This document shows, piece by piece, positions 32,930 through 44,216 of a stretch of 64,000 nt of DNA. The notes beneath the pieces were generated by a model that was given only the letters and a program-made list of their open reading frames with translations, was not told the DNA's origin and made no database searches. The translations under genes were made by a program, and so were the position numbers. The DNA is taken from positions 55,198,841 through 55,262,840 of the forward strand of contig OX419762.1 in NCBI GenBank assembly GCA_948567375.1, read 5' to 3'. How positions within the stretch are numbered: position 1 is the first letter of the stretch; every line of letters begins with the position of its first letter. The DNA is from Lunularia cruciata (taxonomy: Eukaryota; Streptophyta; Marchantiopsida; Lunulariales; Lunulariaceae).

Positions 32930-34500
32930 AATGCACTATGGAGCGATAATGGAAATTTCCATATTCCTTATTTTCTACAAACCACCCTATATGGAGTGTG
33001 CTAATAATAACAAACTTGGCCGGAACTCCGTAACTATCTCTTTTTGTCCCCGATCCGCACTTCGTGCCGATTAAGTCAATGCTTTGTAACAATCTATATG
33101 AAAAGATGCAGAGCTTCGTAACAATCTATATGAAAAGATACAGAGCTCCGTAAATCTATTTCTGAAACCCCCTAATCAAAACATCTAGTTTTTAAGTTTT
33201 AGCTATAAGATAGAAAAGGAAAGGGCCCAAATACACACCAATTAAATAATAATTTTGTGAAAGGACTTACAAAAGAAAATATTTAAATATGAACTGGTGT
33301 AGTATTTGTGTAATAAATAATTTCTTGTTGGCAGTAAAGAATATTTTCAAAGATCTGAAGATATGTATATTGCAACTAAATATGTTTTTTACGATGCATG
33401 GTAATCTAAACTATGAAATGTAATACTAATATGTTATTGTATTAAAGTATGGTTCTTGCTTCTAACTAAAGAAGTCTCTAAAAATTATTCCACAAAGTAT
33501 CCTTTCATTCATAGTAAACATATTAAAACCTTTGGGTTTGAAAAATGTAAGCATCATATATTATAAGATTTATATTAAATTATTATATAAATACCGTTTC
33601 TATAGTAAAAAATCTGCAAAAAACCGAACTACAACCGTTCCCTTGATTGAGTGGTAATATAGAATAAGCAAAACATCCAAAAAGAGTAGGGATAGTTTCA
33701 AGTGGTACTATAGAATAAACAAATAAACAACAAGAGGTGTGATTAATTTATAATGTAATGAGTTTTCTTTATTACATATGACATTGGCATACATAATAAC
33801 CGGAACTTCGCTCGTTTCTACAAGAGAGAAGTTTCGTAATTGGAATAATGCATGCATAGTTAATTTCTTAAGTACAATATTCTATTTTCGATGTTTAGTC
33901 ATGAGAAGGCCTCTTTCTAATACTCTTTGATTTCTCAGAATTTTTCTCTTTGAACCCAACGGTAAGGGAACTACCTAAGAGATGTGATATTTTTTTACTC
34001 CAGAGAAGTTCTTTGTCTTCCTACTTGGTCTATCTTTCAGATATTAAACATATAATTTTTTCCACTTTTCTAATCAAGATATATTATATAGCTATAAATA
34101 TTCTATGGAAGGTTTAATAGATAATATTAAGTATGCAGAACTATTAACTATTCAAGAAAACCTAGTCTCATTAAATTTAAATTCTAAAAACTGTTCACAT
34201 TCTTTAAATCTTTAAAAAAAAAATTTAATCGAATCTTGTTAGCTTAGCCATTCCTCTCATTAGCTAGCGTGTCTTAATTACGTGACAAACAACATAAAAC
34301 ACTAGTTGATATAAACCCTCGGTGAATGAACGTAGTTCACTCCCTATTTCAGCAGAAATCCAACTCACCGGTAGATTATTGAGCATGTCAAACCTCGTCC
34401 GTCCTCAGGTTCTGAAATGTGCCGTTTAGGTTCGGACGGGCTGCGATCGAGTATTTTACCACAACCTTAACGGGGTTGCCGTGAAATTTTCCACCGTCGG
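32930..34500. other. AT-rich intergenic sequence
   Basis: No gene seen. A 25-30 bp phrase (CTTCGTAACAATCTATATGA-like) is repeated in tandem at about 33,080 and 33,114. The rest looks like ordinary AT-rich spacer. Confidence 0.4.
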
Positions 34501-34523
34501 CGGTTGTCTGCTACGATTACCAT

Positions 34524-34772
34524 CTACAATACTTGTGATATTTCAGTAAGCAGATATGAGTCACGAAATCCATTTTTGCAGAGTGGATCACGAATTAGAA
34601 ACCCATAAATTACCGAATCTTTTCCATCGATGACTATAAATTTGCATTCGATCACTATATGATTTACCTCTTGCAGGATCCGTAGAAAATTAACCGGACA
34701 TTTGCCGTTCTGCTGCACGGGAAGAATGAAACCGGCAACCACTCCGGGTCGGCAACAACTCTGGCGGGTCAC
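34524..34772 (-). CDS. Uncharacterised 82-codon ORF
   Basis: Encodes a protein with VAGFILPVQQNGKCPVNFL and HIVIECKFIVIDGKDSVIYG, a plausible globular composition. A second frame upstream of it (SNAPNDSFVAVSSVERIKY) is also open. No family is recognised. It lies in a CpG-containing block just before the LINE-tail repeats and might be an exon of a host gene. Confidence 0.3.
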   Translation of the reverse strand: MTRQSCCRPGVVAGFILPVQQNGKCPVNFLRILQEVNHIVIECKFIVIDGKDSVIYGFLIRDPLCKNGFRDSYLLTEISQVL

Positions 34773-34862
34773 TGATATTTGATACGCTCTACTGAAGACA
34801 CAGCGACGAACGAATCGTTTGGAGCGTTGGACAGACCATCTAAAACCGGTTTTGTTAGATCA

Positions 34863-34963
34863 AAAGGCGACCTCGCCAGAAACACTAAGGACGGGAAGAC
34901 CCCTTGAAGCCCGCACAAAGGTGAGACAAAAAGATAAAATGAAGTTAAATTTCAGCATAAAAA
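34863..34963 (-). repeat. LINE 3'-tail fragment, part 1 of the target repeat
   Basis: GGCGACCTCGCCAGAAACAC, then GGGAAGACCCCTTGAAGCCC and GGTGAGACAAAAAG are homologous to the 3' tail of the LINE. The sequence continues after the LINE insertion at 36,171, where GGATAGGAAGACCCCGTC begins a second unit. The target was thus already a tandem of LINE tails. Confidence 0.7.
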
Positions 34964-36161
34964 GGGCGACCGCGTAGGAAAAACGAAGGATGGGAAGACC
35001 CCATCAAGCCGTACAAGGGAGAGACAAAAAAGGTACAAGGGAGAGAAAAAAAGGTAAGGGGGGGCTAAGCACCAATAAAGTCTATATGAGAAATCTGCCC
35101 TACCGCAACTAAGATATCCGAGCTATACAAGTAGTATGGTCTACACACAATTGGAGCATCCAAAGAAACATCACCTAATGTGATTCCTCTCCTGTGGATT
35201 GCACCAGCCACTGCCGTCTCACATGATAAGCTCTCGCGCACTCCCTGACAAATGTGTCAAATGCCGTGTCCATCGCTCCATATAACTCCAAGGCTAGAGG
35301 AACAAAGAGGTGACCTCGCTGCATGCCCCTATACTTGGAGACCTTGCGACCTGCTGCTGCACTCGCCGCCCATCCAAGAGGATGTGTAATCACTCCCTCC
35401 AAAACTGTATCCCGCGTAGGGTCCGTAACCACGACATCCGCTATTGTCACTTTCTCATCTCGGACCAAGTATAAGTCTGCCCTGACACGTGTCATCTGCA
35501 AAGCATACGAATGCTCCCTCCAAGCCAAGTATCCACTCTCTCGTGCCATAACAAACACTATGTCTCTAATGGCATCATGGGTAGCTATACTCTGTCCTCC
35601 AAAAGGACACTGTGTCATGTGGACCGCTGCTGCATCTAGTGTAGAACCACACTCACAAGTGAGTAATGAAGATGCAGATGGGTGGACCAAACCTAGGCAA
35701 AACCTCATCGCTGTAGAGAAAGTAGCGGGTGCGAGTCGGAAAGCCCTAATGCACGGTCGAGCTAGGATCCAAGTGCCTGCACCCTTGCCGGAGCAAGAGC
35801 AAAGACGTGCTCTAGTAGCCTAAGGAATGGACGAGTCGACTAAGAGAGAATGTAATGTATGCTCACACTGTTGCTCCATCAAGGAAGACTGTAAACCTCT
35901 AGTCCAATCTGACAATAATGAAGCAAAAGATGGAAAATCCTCTCATGCTCGTGGGAATAAAACTATCTCTCGTCAGCCGCAATAACACCTGGAGAGAAAA
36001 GGATCCTCCCTCCACCTCTATCACATAAGTCTCCAAAACCGGCCTATCAGCAACCACAAAACGAGAGGAAAGTAGGAGTGTTGAGAGAGCCCAACTACCC
36101 AAAAACGCTATAGGTGTTGTCTCCTCCATAGAAAGCAAGCCAACCCCACCACATGAGACCG
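34964..36161 (-). mobile_element. 5'-truncated LINE insertion, copy 2
   Basis: 1,198 bp flanked by a perfect 9-bp duplication GCATAAAAA (34,955-34,963 and 36,162-36,170). The 3' end on the minus strand is CGCGGTCGCCC without a poly-A tail. The 5' truncation lies just before the GGVGLLSMEE motif, which removes zinc finger and RT. It is the same family as 771-4,018 and less decayed in its last 530 bp. Confidence 0.85.
35175..35708 (-). CDS. LINE 2 C-terminal knuckle and restriction-like endonuclease
   Basis: An open frame of about 177 residues. MRFCLGLVHPS leads into LLTCECGSTLDAAAVHMTQC, a Cys-x-Cys...His...Cys knuckle, then THDAIRDIVFVMARESG. The nuclease-like pair ADLYLV and ADVVVTDP shows the acidic residues of a PD-(D/E)xK fold, as in the endonuclease of R2-like LINEs. 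Its role would be nicking the target. Upstream, 35,899-36,165 encodes the MEETTPIAFLG part of the same protein, but 35,709-35,898 is out of frame. Confidence 0.65.
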   Translation of the reverse strand: MRFCLGLVHPSASSLLTCECGSTLDAAAVHMTQCPFGGQSIATHDAIRDIVFVMARESGYLAWREHSYALQMTRVRADLYLVRDEKVTIADVVVTDPTRDTVLEGVITHPLGWAASAAAGRKVSKYRGMQRGHLFVPLALELYGAMDTAFDTFVRECARAYHVRRQWLVQSTGEESH

Positions 36162-36170
36162 GCATAAAAA

Positions 36171-36840
36171 GGATAGGAAGACCCCGTCAAACCTGTACAA
36201 GGGTGAGACAAAAGAGCTAAAATGGAGCTGATTTCCAATATGATTTGTATTAAAATTCTGTCTTATTGAATAGAGATTGAATAATCTAATCAATCAATCC
36301 TTTCCTTTCCTATTTCATGTTTTAGTTCAGGAATCAATCGGTAAACCCGCCTCTCATTTTAGCAAATCTATCTCACTGTACAATACCAACCAATCTGATG
36401 GTTTTGTTTGACAAGATCTAAAGAGTAAGGAATAATAGTGGGTAATGGCAGGGTTTGGGGAGCCATGCCCCCCAACTGGGATCTTACAGCCAGGTCAGCA
36501 AGAGGGTTCAAGGGGAGGCCTCTTCTTGTGAGGCCGCATGGATGTTGCACCAGAATAAATGTTTTGCTCAAAGAATGCTCAAATTTCTATGTTTCCTCAA
36601 TGGTATTGTTTTGAATTGAAAGATCTGTTGTTTGTTACATTGAACTGGAAATGGTCGCTTGGTGCAGCCTCACCCCAATATTCATTCTGTGGCATGTTCT
36701 AGTGTTGTGGCCCAGCTCATGACAGACACCATTGGTATTCATTCTGCATTTTTCAAAATAGACCTGGTGAATACCATGTCTATTTTGAAAAAATGACTCT
36801 CCACCAACTCAAAGGCAGAAAGGTCACATCTCGTGGAATT
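36171..36840. other. LINE-tail remnant, then unassigned sequence
   Basis: 36,171-36,225 is the second LINE-tail unit (GGAAGACCCCGTCAAACCTG). The rest holds a short minus-strand frame at 36,368-36,571 that I cannot assign. Confidence 0.4.
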
Positions 36841-38420
36841 CTACAATGTTTGTGTTGCACAACATGTTCCAAAAGGGAGACCTCTTGGTTGCATCATTAA
36901 GGGATTATACACTACAAAATCTTGCATAAAAATTTCAACAAGAGCTTGTTTCATCATGTGTTGTTGATGGGGAACAATATTTTGTGCTTTTGTTGAATAC
37001 ACTCCATAATCTCCGCAAATGCTTTCATTGGTTGATTGGTTGTTGAAGCCACCATAGCTTGTTGAAATGCAAAATAGACAAAGACACATTACGATCCCTC
37101 TCCTTCATTTGTTTGATCTGATGTGAACAACGAATGCACATTGTTGACTAGAACACATTATTGCTTTGATCATCCACTTACAAAGAAAGTGAATTGTGGT
37201 ATTGTTTGAGAGCGTCCCTCATTGCAAAGATTGAGATCTTCTTCATCATATCTTTCCACAAAGGTTCCTTCCATGGGATAGAAGAGATAGAGTTTGTTGG
37301 TAATTGTTGGTTCGGTAAAGTTGGAGAGCTATTGGTTGCAAGAAACTTCAAGCAACTCATAAACACCAAGTAAATCTCCAGTTGACCTCTAGATCCAACA
37401 CTTCAACATGGCATGTGCACCTTCCACTTGAGAAGTTGATGTATGCCCAAGTGCATAACATTTCAAAGCCATGCGACAACAAACTTCTTGCTATGGCACA
37501 ACAATGTTGTTGCAAGATAATGGAAAACCGCACTAGGAGTATTGCCATAAGTTGATGTACATTTTTGTGATACTCTTCCTCACTTAAAGAAGCAATAACG
37601 CCTTGCCATAATTGGATGAAGCTAGTCCAAGAATCTTCTGAGTCAAATGTTGCACGCTGATTGGCAAGTATGTTCTTGTTAATGTGCCACACACAAAGCA
37701 TGTTGATTGAACCTAGGAAAACTACTGATATTGCATTCATTAGTGCAAGTTCATGGTCAGTTACAAAGACAAAGTGACAAACTTGCATCCATTCCAAGCT
37801 TTTTGCCAAAGGTAGTATGTAGCTTTCTCATTGCTCAAATGTAATCCTCAAAATTTTCTTAACACATAAAACAATAGAGCAGGATGGACGTTTAATTTGT
37901 TGCTGAAACCCCAATTCCATGCAACAAGTGCATTCTGTCTTGATTTGTTTTATAAGTGGAATCCAAAGGCCAAATCTTGTTTGTACAGAATGTCTATGTG
38001 ATTGCCTTGACAGATTTTGGGACAATGAACATGTACATGTGCGTCAAATTTCCACCAGCATTGTGTTGAAGGTTGTGGTTAACATCATGCTCAATGAGTG
38101 CATCTAACAAGGCCTCTATAGCATATCATCCATCGAGTGCTTTCCTTTTGGAGCAAGTTTCATGTTGTAGATATCTTGCTTTGTTGCATGATAGATGTGT
38201 TGGTTTCACGGAGATTACCAAGAACTAGATGCGGTGCAATGCAAACTATGCTCAATTGCTGTACAATTTGCAACTCTGCAGCTGAGAGTACTCTGCACTT
38301 GGATATGCAGCAATGCCATCCACTGGCTCATGATTATGATTTGTGTTGATGACATCTATCATCCAAGTTCCATTTTTTCCTTGTGAATGACCACTTGGAA
38401 AGAACAGAGTATGCAAACAT
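36841..38420 (-). pseudogene. FAR1-type MULE transposase relic 1
   Basis: The minus strand encodes a broken transposase. Near 38,360-38,400 lies a FAR1-like piece (SFQVVIHKEKM, then DVINTNHNHEPV). The DDE region at 37,357-37,809 has FVTDHELALMNAISVVF and LCVWHINKNILANQ, the second catalytic Asp and the conserved Cys-x-Trp-His of MULE transposases. Many stops break it. It is related to, but not the same as, the copy at 44.2-46.4 kb, which has SDVDKELAIAI and LLCVWHIKKNV at the same sites. Confidence 0.7.
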
Positions 38421-38573
38421 TGCTGGTGCTATGCAAGCAGACTTTGTTAGTGTTCTTACCATCGTGGACACAACGCATTGTACAGATATGTATGAGATTG
38501 TAAAGCTGCAATGGCTTCATCAAGAGTGGTATAAGAACACTGAGGAGGCATTCGGAGGCATGACAATAAGCAA

Positions 38574-38725
38574 GCAGATTATGAGCAACCAATGGTAACA
38601 AATGCAAGCAGATTGTGAGCAACCAATGGTAACAAACGCAAGCAGATTATGAGCAAGCCTTGGTAACAAATGCAAGTAGATTACAAGCAAATAGTGGTAA
38701 CAAACAAACACAGATTACAAGTAAG
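38574..38725. repeat. 34-bp tandem repeat, about 4.4 units
   Basis: Units beginning GCAGATTATGAGCAACCAAT start at 38,574, 38,608, 38,642 and 38,676, with increasing divergence to the right. Confidence 0.85.
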
Positions 38726-38749
38726 AAGACAAGTCCACACTTGGGGGCA

Positions 38750-40180
38750 TATCCCCATGACCCCGCCATTACTCGCTATTATTCTTTACTAGTTAGATTT
38801 AATATTGTCAAACATAACCATCAGATTGGTTAGTATTATACTGCTGAGGTAGATTTGCTGAAAAAGGTCAGGTGGGTTACCAATTCCCTTTTAGTTCTTA
38901 TTATATAATTCACATTCATACAATATATTTCTTTCATACTAGATAATTCATCCTATATGGATGTTAACTTCTTTATTTTCAGAAAACTATGCCCGGTATA
39001 TTCACCGTTTGATACTAATGGTTTCTCCTACTGTCTTAGGAATGAAGATATTTTCAGGGTATCTATGACTTGAGAAAATGACTAGCATGCAAAATTCAGT
39101 TAGGAGTGGATGATCAGAACATTAAAAGAAGATTTTGTGCCCCTGTTAACGAAGGACTTGGCTGTACGCATCCTGGCCGGATAACTTTGATGCGTGCCAG
39201 AATCGACATTTTGCTACGTGATCGAAGAATTGTATATTGAACGTACGAATCTCTTGCATACAAATACGGATAAAGTATATTGCATTCATGCTAGTTGAAA
39301 CATTATTGTTTTCATTTTTGTCAACAAGATCAAAGACCTCGAGTTTCCAGAGGACAAGGTACTTTATTCCATGGATAGGACTGCAATGGAATATCGTTTC
39401 CAGGTTCAGTTCCAGCGTACTCATGAGTACAGGTGCCCATTTGAGTCACGTTAACATCGGTTTCAAATGCTTGAATAGAATATAGTAACTTGCATTCACA
39501 GTGTAGTGAAGTTCCCTGCTCGCACACACTTTCCATAGTTGTTCGTGCTTCCGCTGCATTTGGGCAATTTGGCTGCAGTAGGTACTGGACGTACTCTGCT
39601 CTGCGTCCCTTGCTCATTAGTATGGGCTGCGGGCCTCTTGAGGTTTGAGTACGACCTGTGCGCATATGAGAGGTTCATGGGGACTTAGCAGCAGGATTGT
39701 TCCTGCTGATGCCGGTGCGCAGTCACGGGGTTGGTGTATATTCTATATTGTACCGTCTCCCATCTTTGAAGTCCTTGGAGGTGTGTCTAGTTTCGGTTCA
39801 CACAGCTTTCGTGGTACTTCCAGACAAACTTGTATCAAAATTTGGGACTTGCTCCTCGTAAAGTTACGCATCTCTCACCGGATTACAGTTAAACCGTACA
39901 GCAAGTAGCAATTGTAATTCGAATTTACAGTACCACGCTCGATCTAGCATAACACGGTGGAGTTGAAATGGACGGCCCAAACTATTGTGACAGATGTAGA
40001 AGGGGAGTGTAGGACAACTACAGTACAGTAATCGATTCTGGGTAGTGAAAACTGGCGTTTGCTGCATAAAGAAAGACTTGCGTTTCACGGAAGGGGCATC
40101 CGAATACAAGGTCAATACAACCAAATGGGTACGGACTGTGAAACAGCATCGTTTTCGAATGACCTTCAGAGAAAGCAGAG
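38750..40180. other. Unassigned, CpG-retaining from about 39.1 kb
   Basis: Short open frames occur on both strands but none gives a recognisable protein. From about 39,100 the frequency of CG is visibly higher than in the repeats on the left. Confidence 0.35.
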
Positions 40181-40630
40181 ATGGACTAAACAGTACCGTA
40201 ACTTTGACAGTTCGACTTAAAGGAACCCAAGTTGGCAGAAAGACTTAACAGTTCCCCAAAGCATAACGTGCTCAAACGTGGCAATTAGTTGTCTTAGCTA
40301 GCAGCTTGATATGGACTCACGTGGCAGCTGATCGTCCTAGTTGGACGGGAATGAAAGACTGCTCAGACCTTTTCGTGCGAGGCAGGAATGATTACCAGGT
40401 CATTAGATTAATTACATCTGTAAGAATTTCCTCGAACTGCAATGATCTATGATGAGTGTGCTTCTGTATGAATAATGATGGTTAGAGAAACAAAGTCTAG
40501 TTGTCCAGAAAGTTGAGTGCCAGCGCGGATTGACTATTCCACGTCAAGCTTTGACGTTCTGCAAAGTCTTTCTGCCAACTTGGTGCCCTTAACTCGAAGT
40601 GCCAAATTTGCCATCTCTGTGAGAGAGAGG
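40181..40630. repeat. Imperfect inverted repeat, arms about 60-70 bp
   Basis: CCAAGTTGGCAGAAAGACTT (40,227-40,246) is found inverted at 40,564-40,583, and flanking phrases (TTCGACTTAAAGG against CCCTTAACTCGAA; AGAGATGG) extend both arms. The spacer is about 315 bp. This could be a MITE-like foldback element or a promoter duplication. No target duplication was found. Confidence 0.6.
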
Positions 40631-42504
40631 CCAACGAGCTGACAGACGAGGGAAAGTACGAGCATATCGGCCATTGCAGAGGGTTTTCATCTGTTCAATT
40701 TTCTATAAGTAGATTCCGACACTAAACTTCCCTCGTGAACTTTAGTTTCACTTCTAAAGCAGGAGAGTGAGCTGTAGGCCTCACCTCGTTCGCCAAAAAT
40801 CACCAACATGGATCAGATACCCTGGCGGATTAAGCTCATGTGTATCCCTAGAGAAAGAATGGAGTCAGGACAGCAGTACAATTGGCAGACAAAAATTGCA
40901 TGCTATAGTAGAAGTACTATCGCCGCAAAAGCTTGAAGAGCCTCATGACAGTTCATGCTCACAGTGATGATGACTGCTGTTAAATGTGTTTTTGGCGGTA
41001 TAACATTCAAATAGTAACCTGCAATCCTTCTGTATGCTCGGATTTTGCGATTTGGACACAAACTTAACCTTTTGTCGCCAGTGATGTTCGAACTTATAAG
41101 GTCTAGCCGCGCTTTTACTGAAGTCCTCAACTGGAGCAGATGGGTCGACAGTCTTTGGAGCTAACGCGATCGTTCTTAGTTTCCCTTATGTTTCTTGTAG
41201 CATTTACTAGTCTACAAGTCCATCATGGAATTTGCAATAAGTGCAAACAGATATTGACTAAAACTAAAATTTGAATCATGAGCGGCTGCGTTTAGAACAT
41301 TAGAACGTTATTTTGCATGAAGCAAGACGCCCAACTTGCCTGGACGAGTCTCGAGAGTGTACGATAAGTTAGAGTAATTCAGGCACTCGCGGGCCTTGTC
41401 GCGCACGGTTTTTCCGTCTTAACCGTTCTGTGTCTCGCTCAGAAAAAGAAGTTATCGACCTGCCCGTCAAATCAAACACATCTTCTGAATCTAAATTCGC
41501 CCCACAAGAAAATGTTGGCGGGTATGAACTCTTGGGTGGGATGTTCTCGGTTTCTATATATTGCATCATGCGTGACCGAAGGAGCGCGACCAGTGTAGTC
41601 ATGCCTTCTGACGAAATGTAGCAGGTGAAAAGCATGCTGAGGTCACGAGAACAGGAAACATAGGTATCTGCGCTGCACCTTTTGGGAAGCGTCCTTGCAA
41701 CTGGATCTGATAGCCTGTCAATGTGATATTACAGACGAGCAAAGTACATACTACGAACGTACACATGTATTGAGAATGAGAACTGATCTATGCTCCAAAC
41801 CAGAAACCAATTCACGTGATGACATCAACACTCGTTCTCCAAGAATACCCATTATTGTTTGATTCTCCATGCACGATTCTTAATTCACATGTTACGCGGC
41901 CTGCTGCTCCAGCTCCAAAAAGTTTGCAACTTCAAGTTGTCGATCTGTTCGATTGAGATATCATGATACTTTATTGGGGCAAAGTGAGAGCGGGCCACCA
42001 AGCTACCATATTTATCCGGTTCTAGTTTCTAACACCGCATATACATAATCGCCAAAATACCATCACAGGCAGTTTTTCAAGTCTCTAAAAGATTTGTCAA
42101 TTTTAATCTTCGAAGGTGTTCAAGGAACCTCGAACACAATCTGACCAAATTGTCAACCTTGCGATCCAATTCATCTATTATTCGAGAACTTGGACTAAAA
42201 TGTTGCGGCCCAACCCACAAGCATACAGGTTCATACGGCCGTAGATATTTAAACCAGCTGCAGTCACATAACATCCAGCCTACAACACGGACGAATGAAT
42301 GTCCGGAAGCACAAGCCTACGGGCGGAAACGGCTTGATGATTTACGGGCCGGAGTTTAAGACTATTGTCCACCGAATTTCCTGTGACTTTTCACGACGGT
42401 GGTTAGCTTCCTACCTGAGCGAGCTGCACACAGATGGAGTTGCAGGAGAAAGAGATAGCTCAGAAAAAGAGACGTTATAATTTACAGAAAAGTGAGCAAA
42501 TTCG
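40631..42504. other. Unassigned CpG-retaining sequence
   Basis: A TATA-like CTATAAGTA occurs at 40,703-40,711 and a short ATG frame at 40,809, but no recognised protein follows. I see no repeat boundaries. Confidence 0.35.
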
Positions 42505-42906
42505 TCAGCAACGCCTGGGACGAAAAGGGGGTGCACCAGGATACACGGTTTGAAATCCCATTACCAACCCAGCTCCACTTCCGAGTTGGTCCTGCGCTAC
42601 AAGCATCATCTGCACATACGCATCTGCCAATTTTTTCAACCATACAACCGGAGAAATCTTGACACGAATTCGAAGTCTGGAAACGCGCACTCTAAACGAC
42701 CGCAGACCCCTTCTGAAGCTCCTCCGTTTTCCTAGTCTGAGCGGTTTCTGTAGACTGGTGGACTCCTTCCCGTTCTCGATCCCTGTTATCTGTTTATAGA
42801 TCACCCTGTTCCATCGTAATTTCGCCAAGCGCGCAGTCCAATTCGTCGGCGAATTGACGACGTTCTTGTTCCTAGGAAGATTCGACACATTCTTATTTCT
42901 AGCCAT
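42505..42906 (-). CDS. Uncharacterised basic 133-residue protein, possible host gene
   Basis: An intact ATG frame. The N-terminal third has two similar LPRNKN/MARNKN phrases, the middle is strongly basic with alternating Arg (SFRRGLRSFRVRVSRLRIRV), and then comes an amphipathic stretch ISPVVWLKKLADAYVQMMLV. The last motif reminds me of small plant-specific proteins with a conserved LxxLRDAYVRMML-like helix, from memory and unverified. A TATATATT box lies about 165 bp upstream on the minus strand (43,069-43,076). The codon-length pattern and CpG retention favour a real gene. Confidence 0.45.
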   Translation of the reverse strand: MARNKNVSNLPRNKNVVNSPTNWTARLAKLRWNRVIYKQITGIENGKESTSLQKPLRLGKRRSFRRGLRSFRVRVSRLRIRVKISPVVWLKKLADAYVQMMLVAQDQLGSGAGLVMGFQTVYPGAPPFRPRRC

Positions 42907-43880
42907 CGTTCCGGCCAGATTCAGATCAGCGACGCCTCCTTAGTGAAAGTTCACGAACACAGTATGAGTATGTCCAACCCGTAGATAAGCGCAGATAATC
43001 CAAGCCTTCTACTAGATAAGACTGTGTCCACAGCCTCACTCAATCTACTGAAAATCCATTTAGTACAATATATATGAAACAAACTCTTGCGAGCGGGTTC
43101 ATTCTATGTCCTTCTCCCGCCTTCAAACTCGTCCAAAAAGCACTAGACTACCACATTCTCCTTCCCGCTCGAGATAGAACTTCTACTTGTAAATCTTTTG
43201 CTCCTCTGCAATCTCTGCGAGAGTAATTAACAAGCTGACGACTAGCTCAGCTCTGGTCCGAAAGCGAACGAAGAATTTCTTCTACTCAAGTATGAGTAGT
43301 AGCAGGAAGTGAACCTTCACTCACAATCACATCCTCGTGTCCCAGTATTCTCGTCGACCATACGACCTCTGCTCTCCTCTCTTGACTGGACTCCCAAAAG
43401 GATCTGACCGCTCAAGTTCCAATCTCATGTGTCTCAAGCGCAGCTGATCATCTTAGTGCGCAACTGACAACTCCAGCGTCGTTTTACTTGGACAACACGT
43501 TCGAGTTGTTCCTCCTCGAGTCGGACAGCGATCGTTTATCCGACGGCTATTAACCGCCGTGCCTCTTTCTGCTATCCACCTGTTCACTAGAAATCCCTGG
43601 CTGACGTGCCACGAAGACTTGAGCTGTCGTATCTTATAATATACTTGAAGAAAACCGATCTCTTTAGAAACAAACATCTATATTTCAACAACTTTTTGGT
43701 TTTCTCTATTTTACCCGGCGTCTGTTTTTTGTTTTTTAGTTAAACAAGCTTCATTTCACTTCACACATCCCAAGCTTCACTTCACAAATTATTATCATCC
43801 GAGTCTGGATAAAAGCCAAACGCCAGGAACAGGGGATCACGGGAATATAAAGGTTTTAAGGGTAGTATTCTGCTGGTAAA
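42907..43880. other. Probable upstream region of the 133-codon ORF, otherwise unassigned
   Basis: No protein or repeat recognised apart from the TATA-like box near 43,070. Confidence 0.35.
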
Positions 43881-43960
43881 TGTTGTGGCCAAAAGGAAAA
43901 CATAAATGGAGGTATTCCAAGACTAATCTTGAAATACCTCCATTCTTTTTTTTACCACAA
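43881..43960. repeat. 80-bp foldback with 17-bp near-perfect stem
   Basis: AATGGAGGTATTCCAAG (43,905-43,921), a 6-base loop, then CTTGAAATACCTCCATT (43,928-43,944) with a single G-U type mismatch. The arms extend weakly to TTGTGG/CCACAA and are followed by a T run. It could be a tiny MITE or an RNA hairpin. Confidence 0.6.
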
Positions 43961-44216
43961 TAGAAGCGATGCTACTGAACATCGATTTTAATTTTAAATG
44001 CGCTTCAATTTTGCTGAGTGTACTGTTCAGTCAAAGTAAAAGGAGGTTACAAGAAGTCCTTCATGACTTTCTCGAGGAGTAATTTAAATACAATCTAGTG
44101 CTCTTTCTAAATAGTGTTTTCATATTCTTAACTAGATGGTAAAATTTGCACAACAGAAACAATTGCTTTCCTAAAAGGATTTCTCTGGTTCTTGAGATAT
44201 ATATATGTATGGTAAT

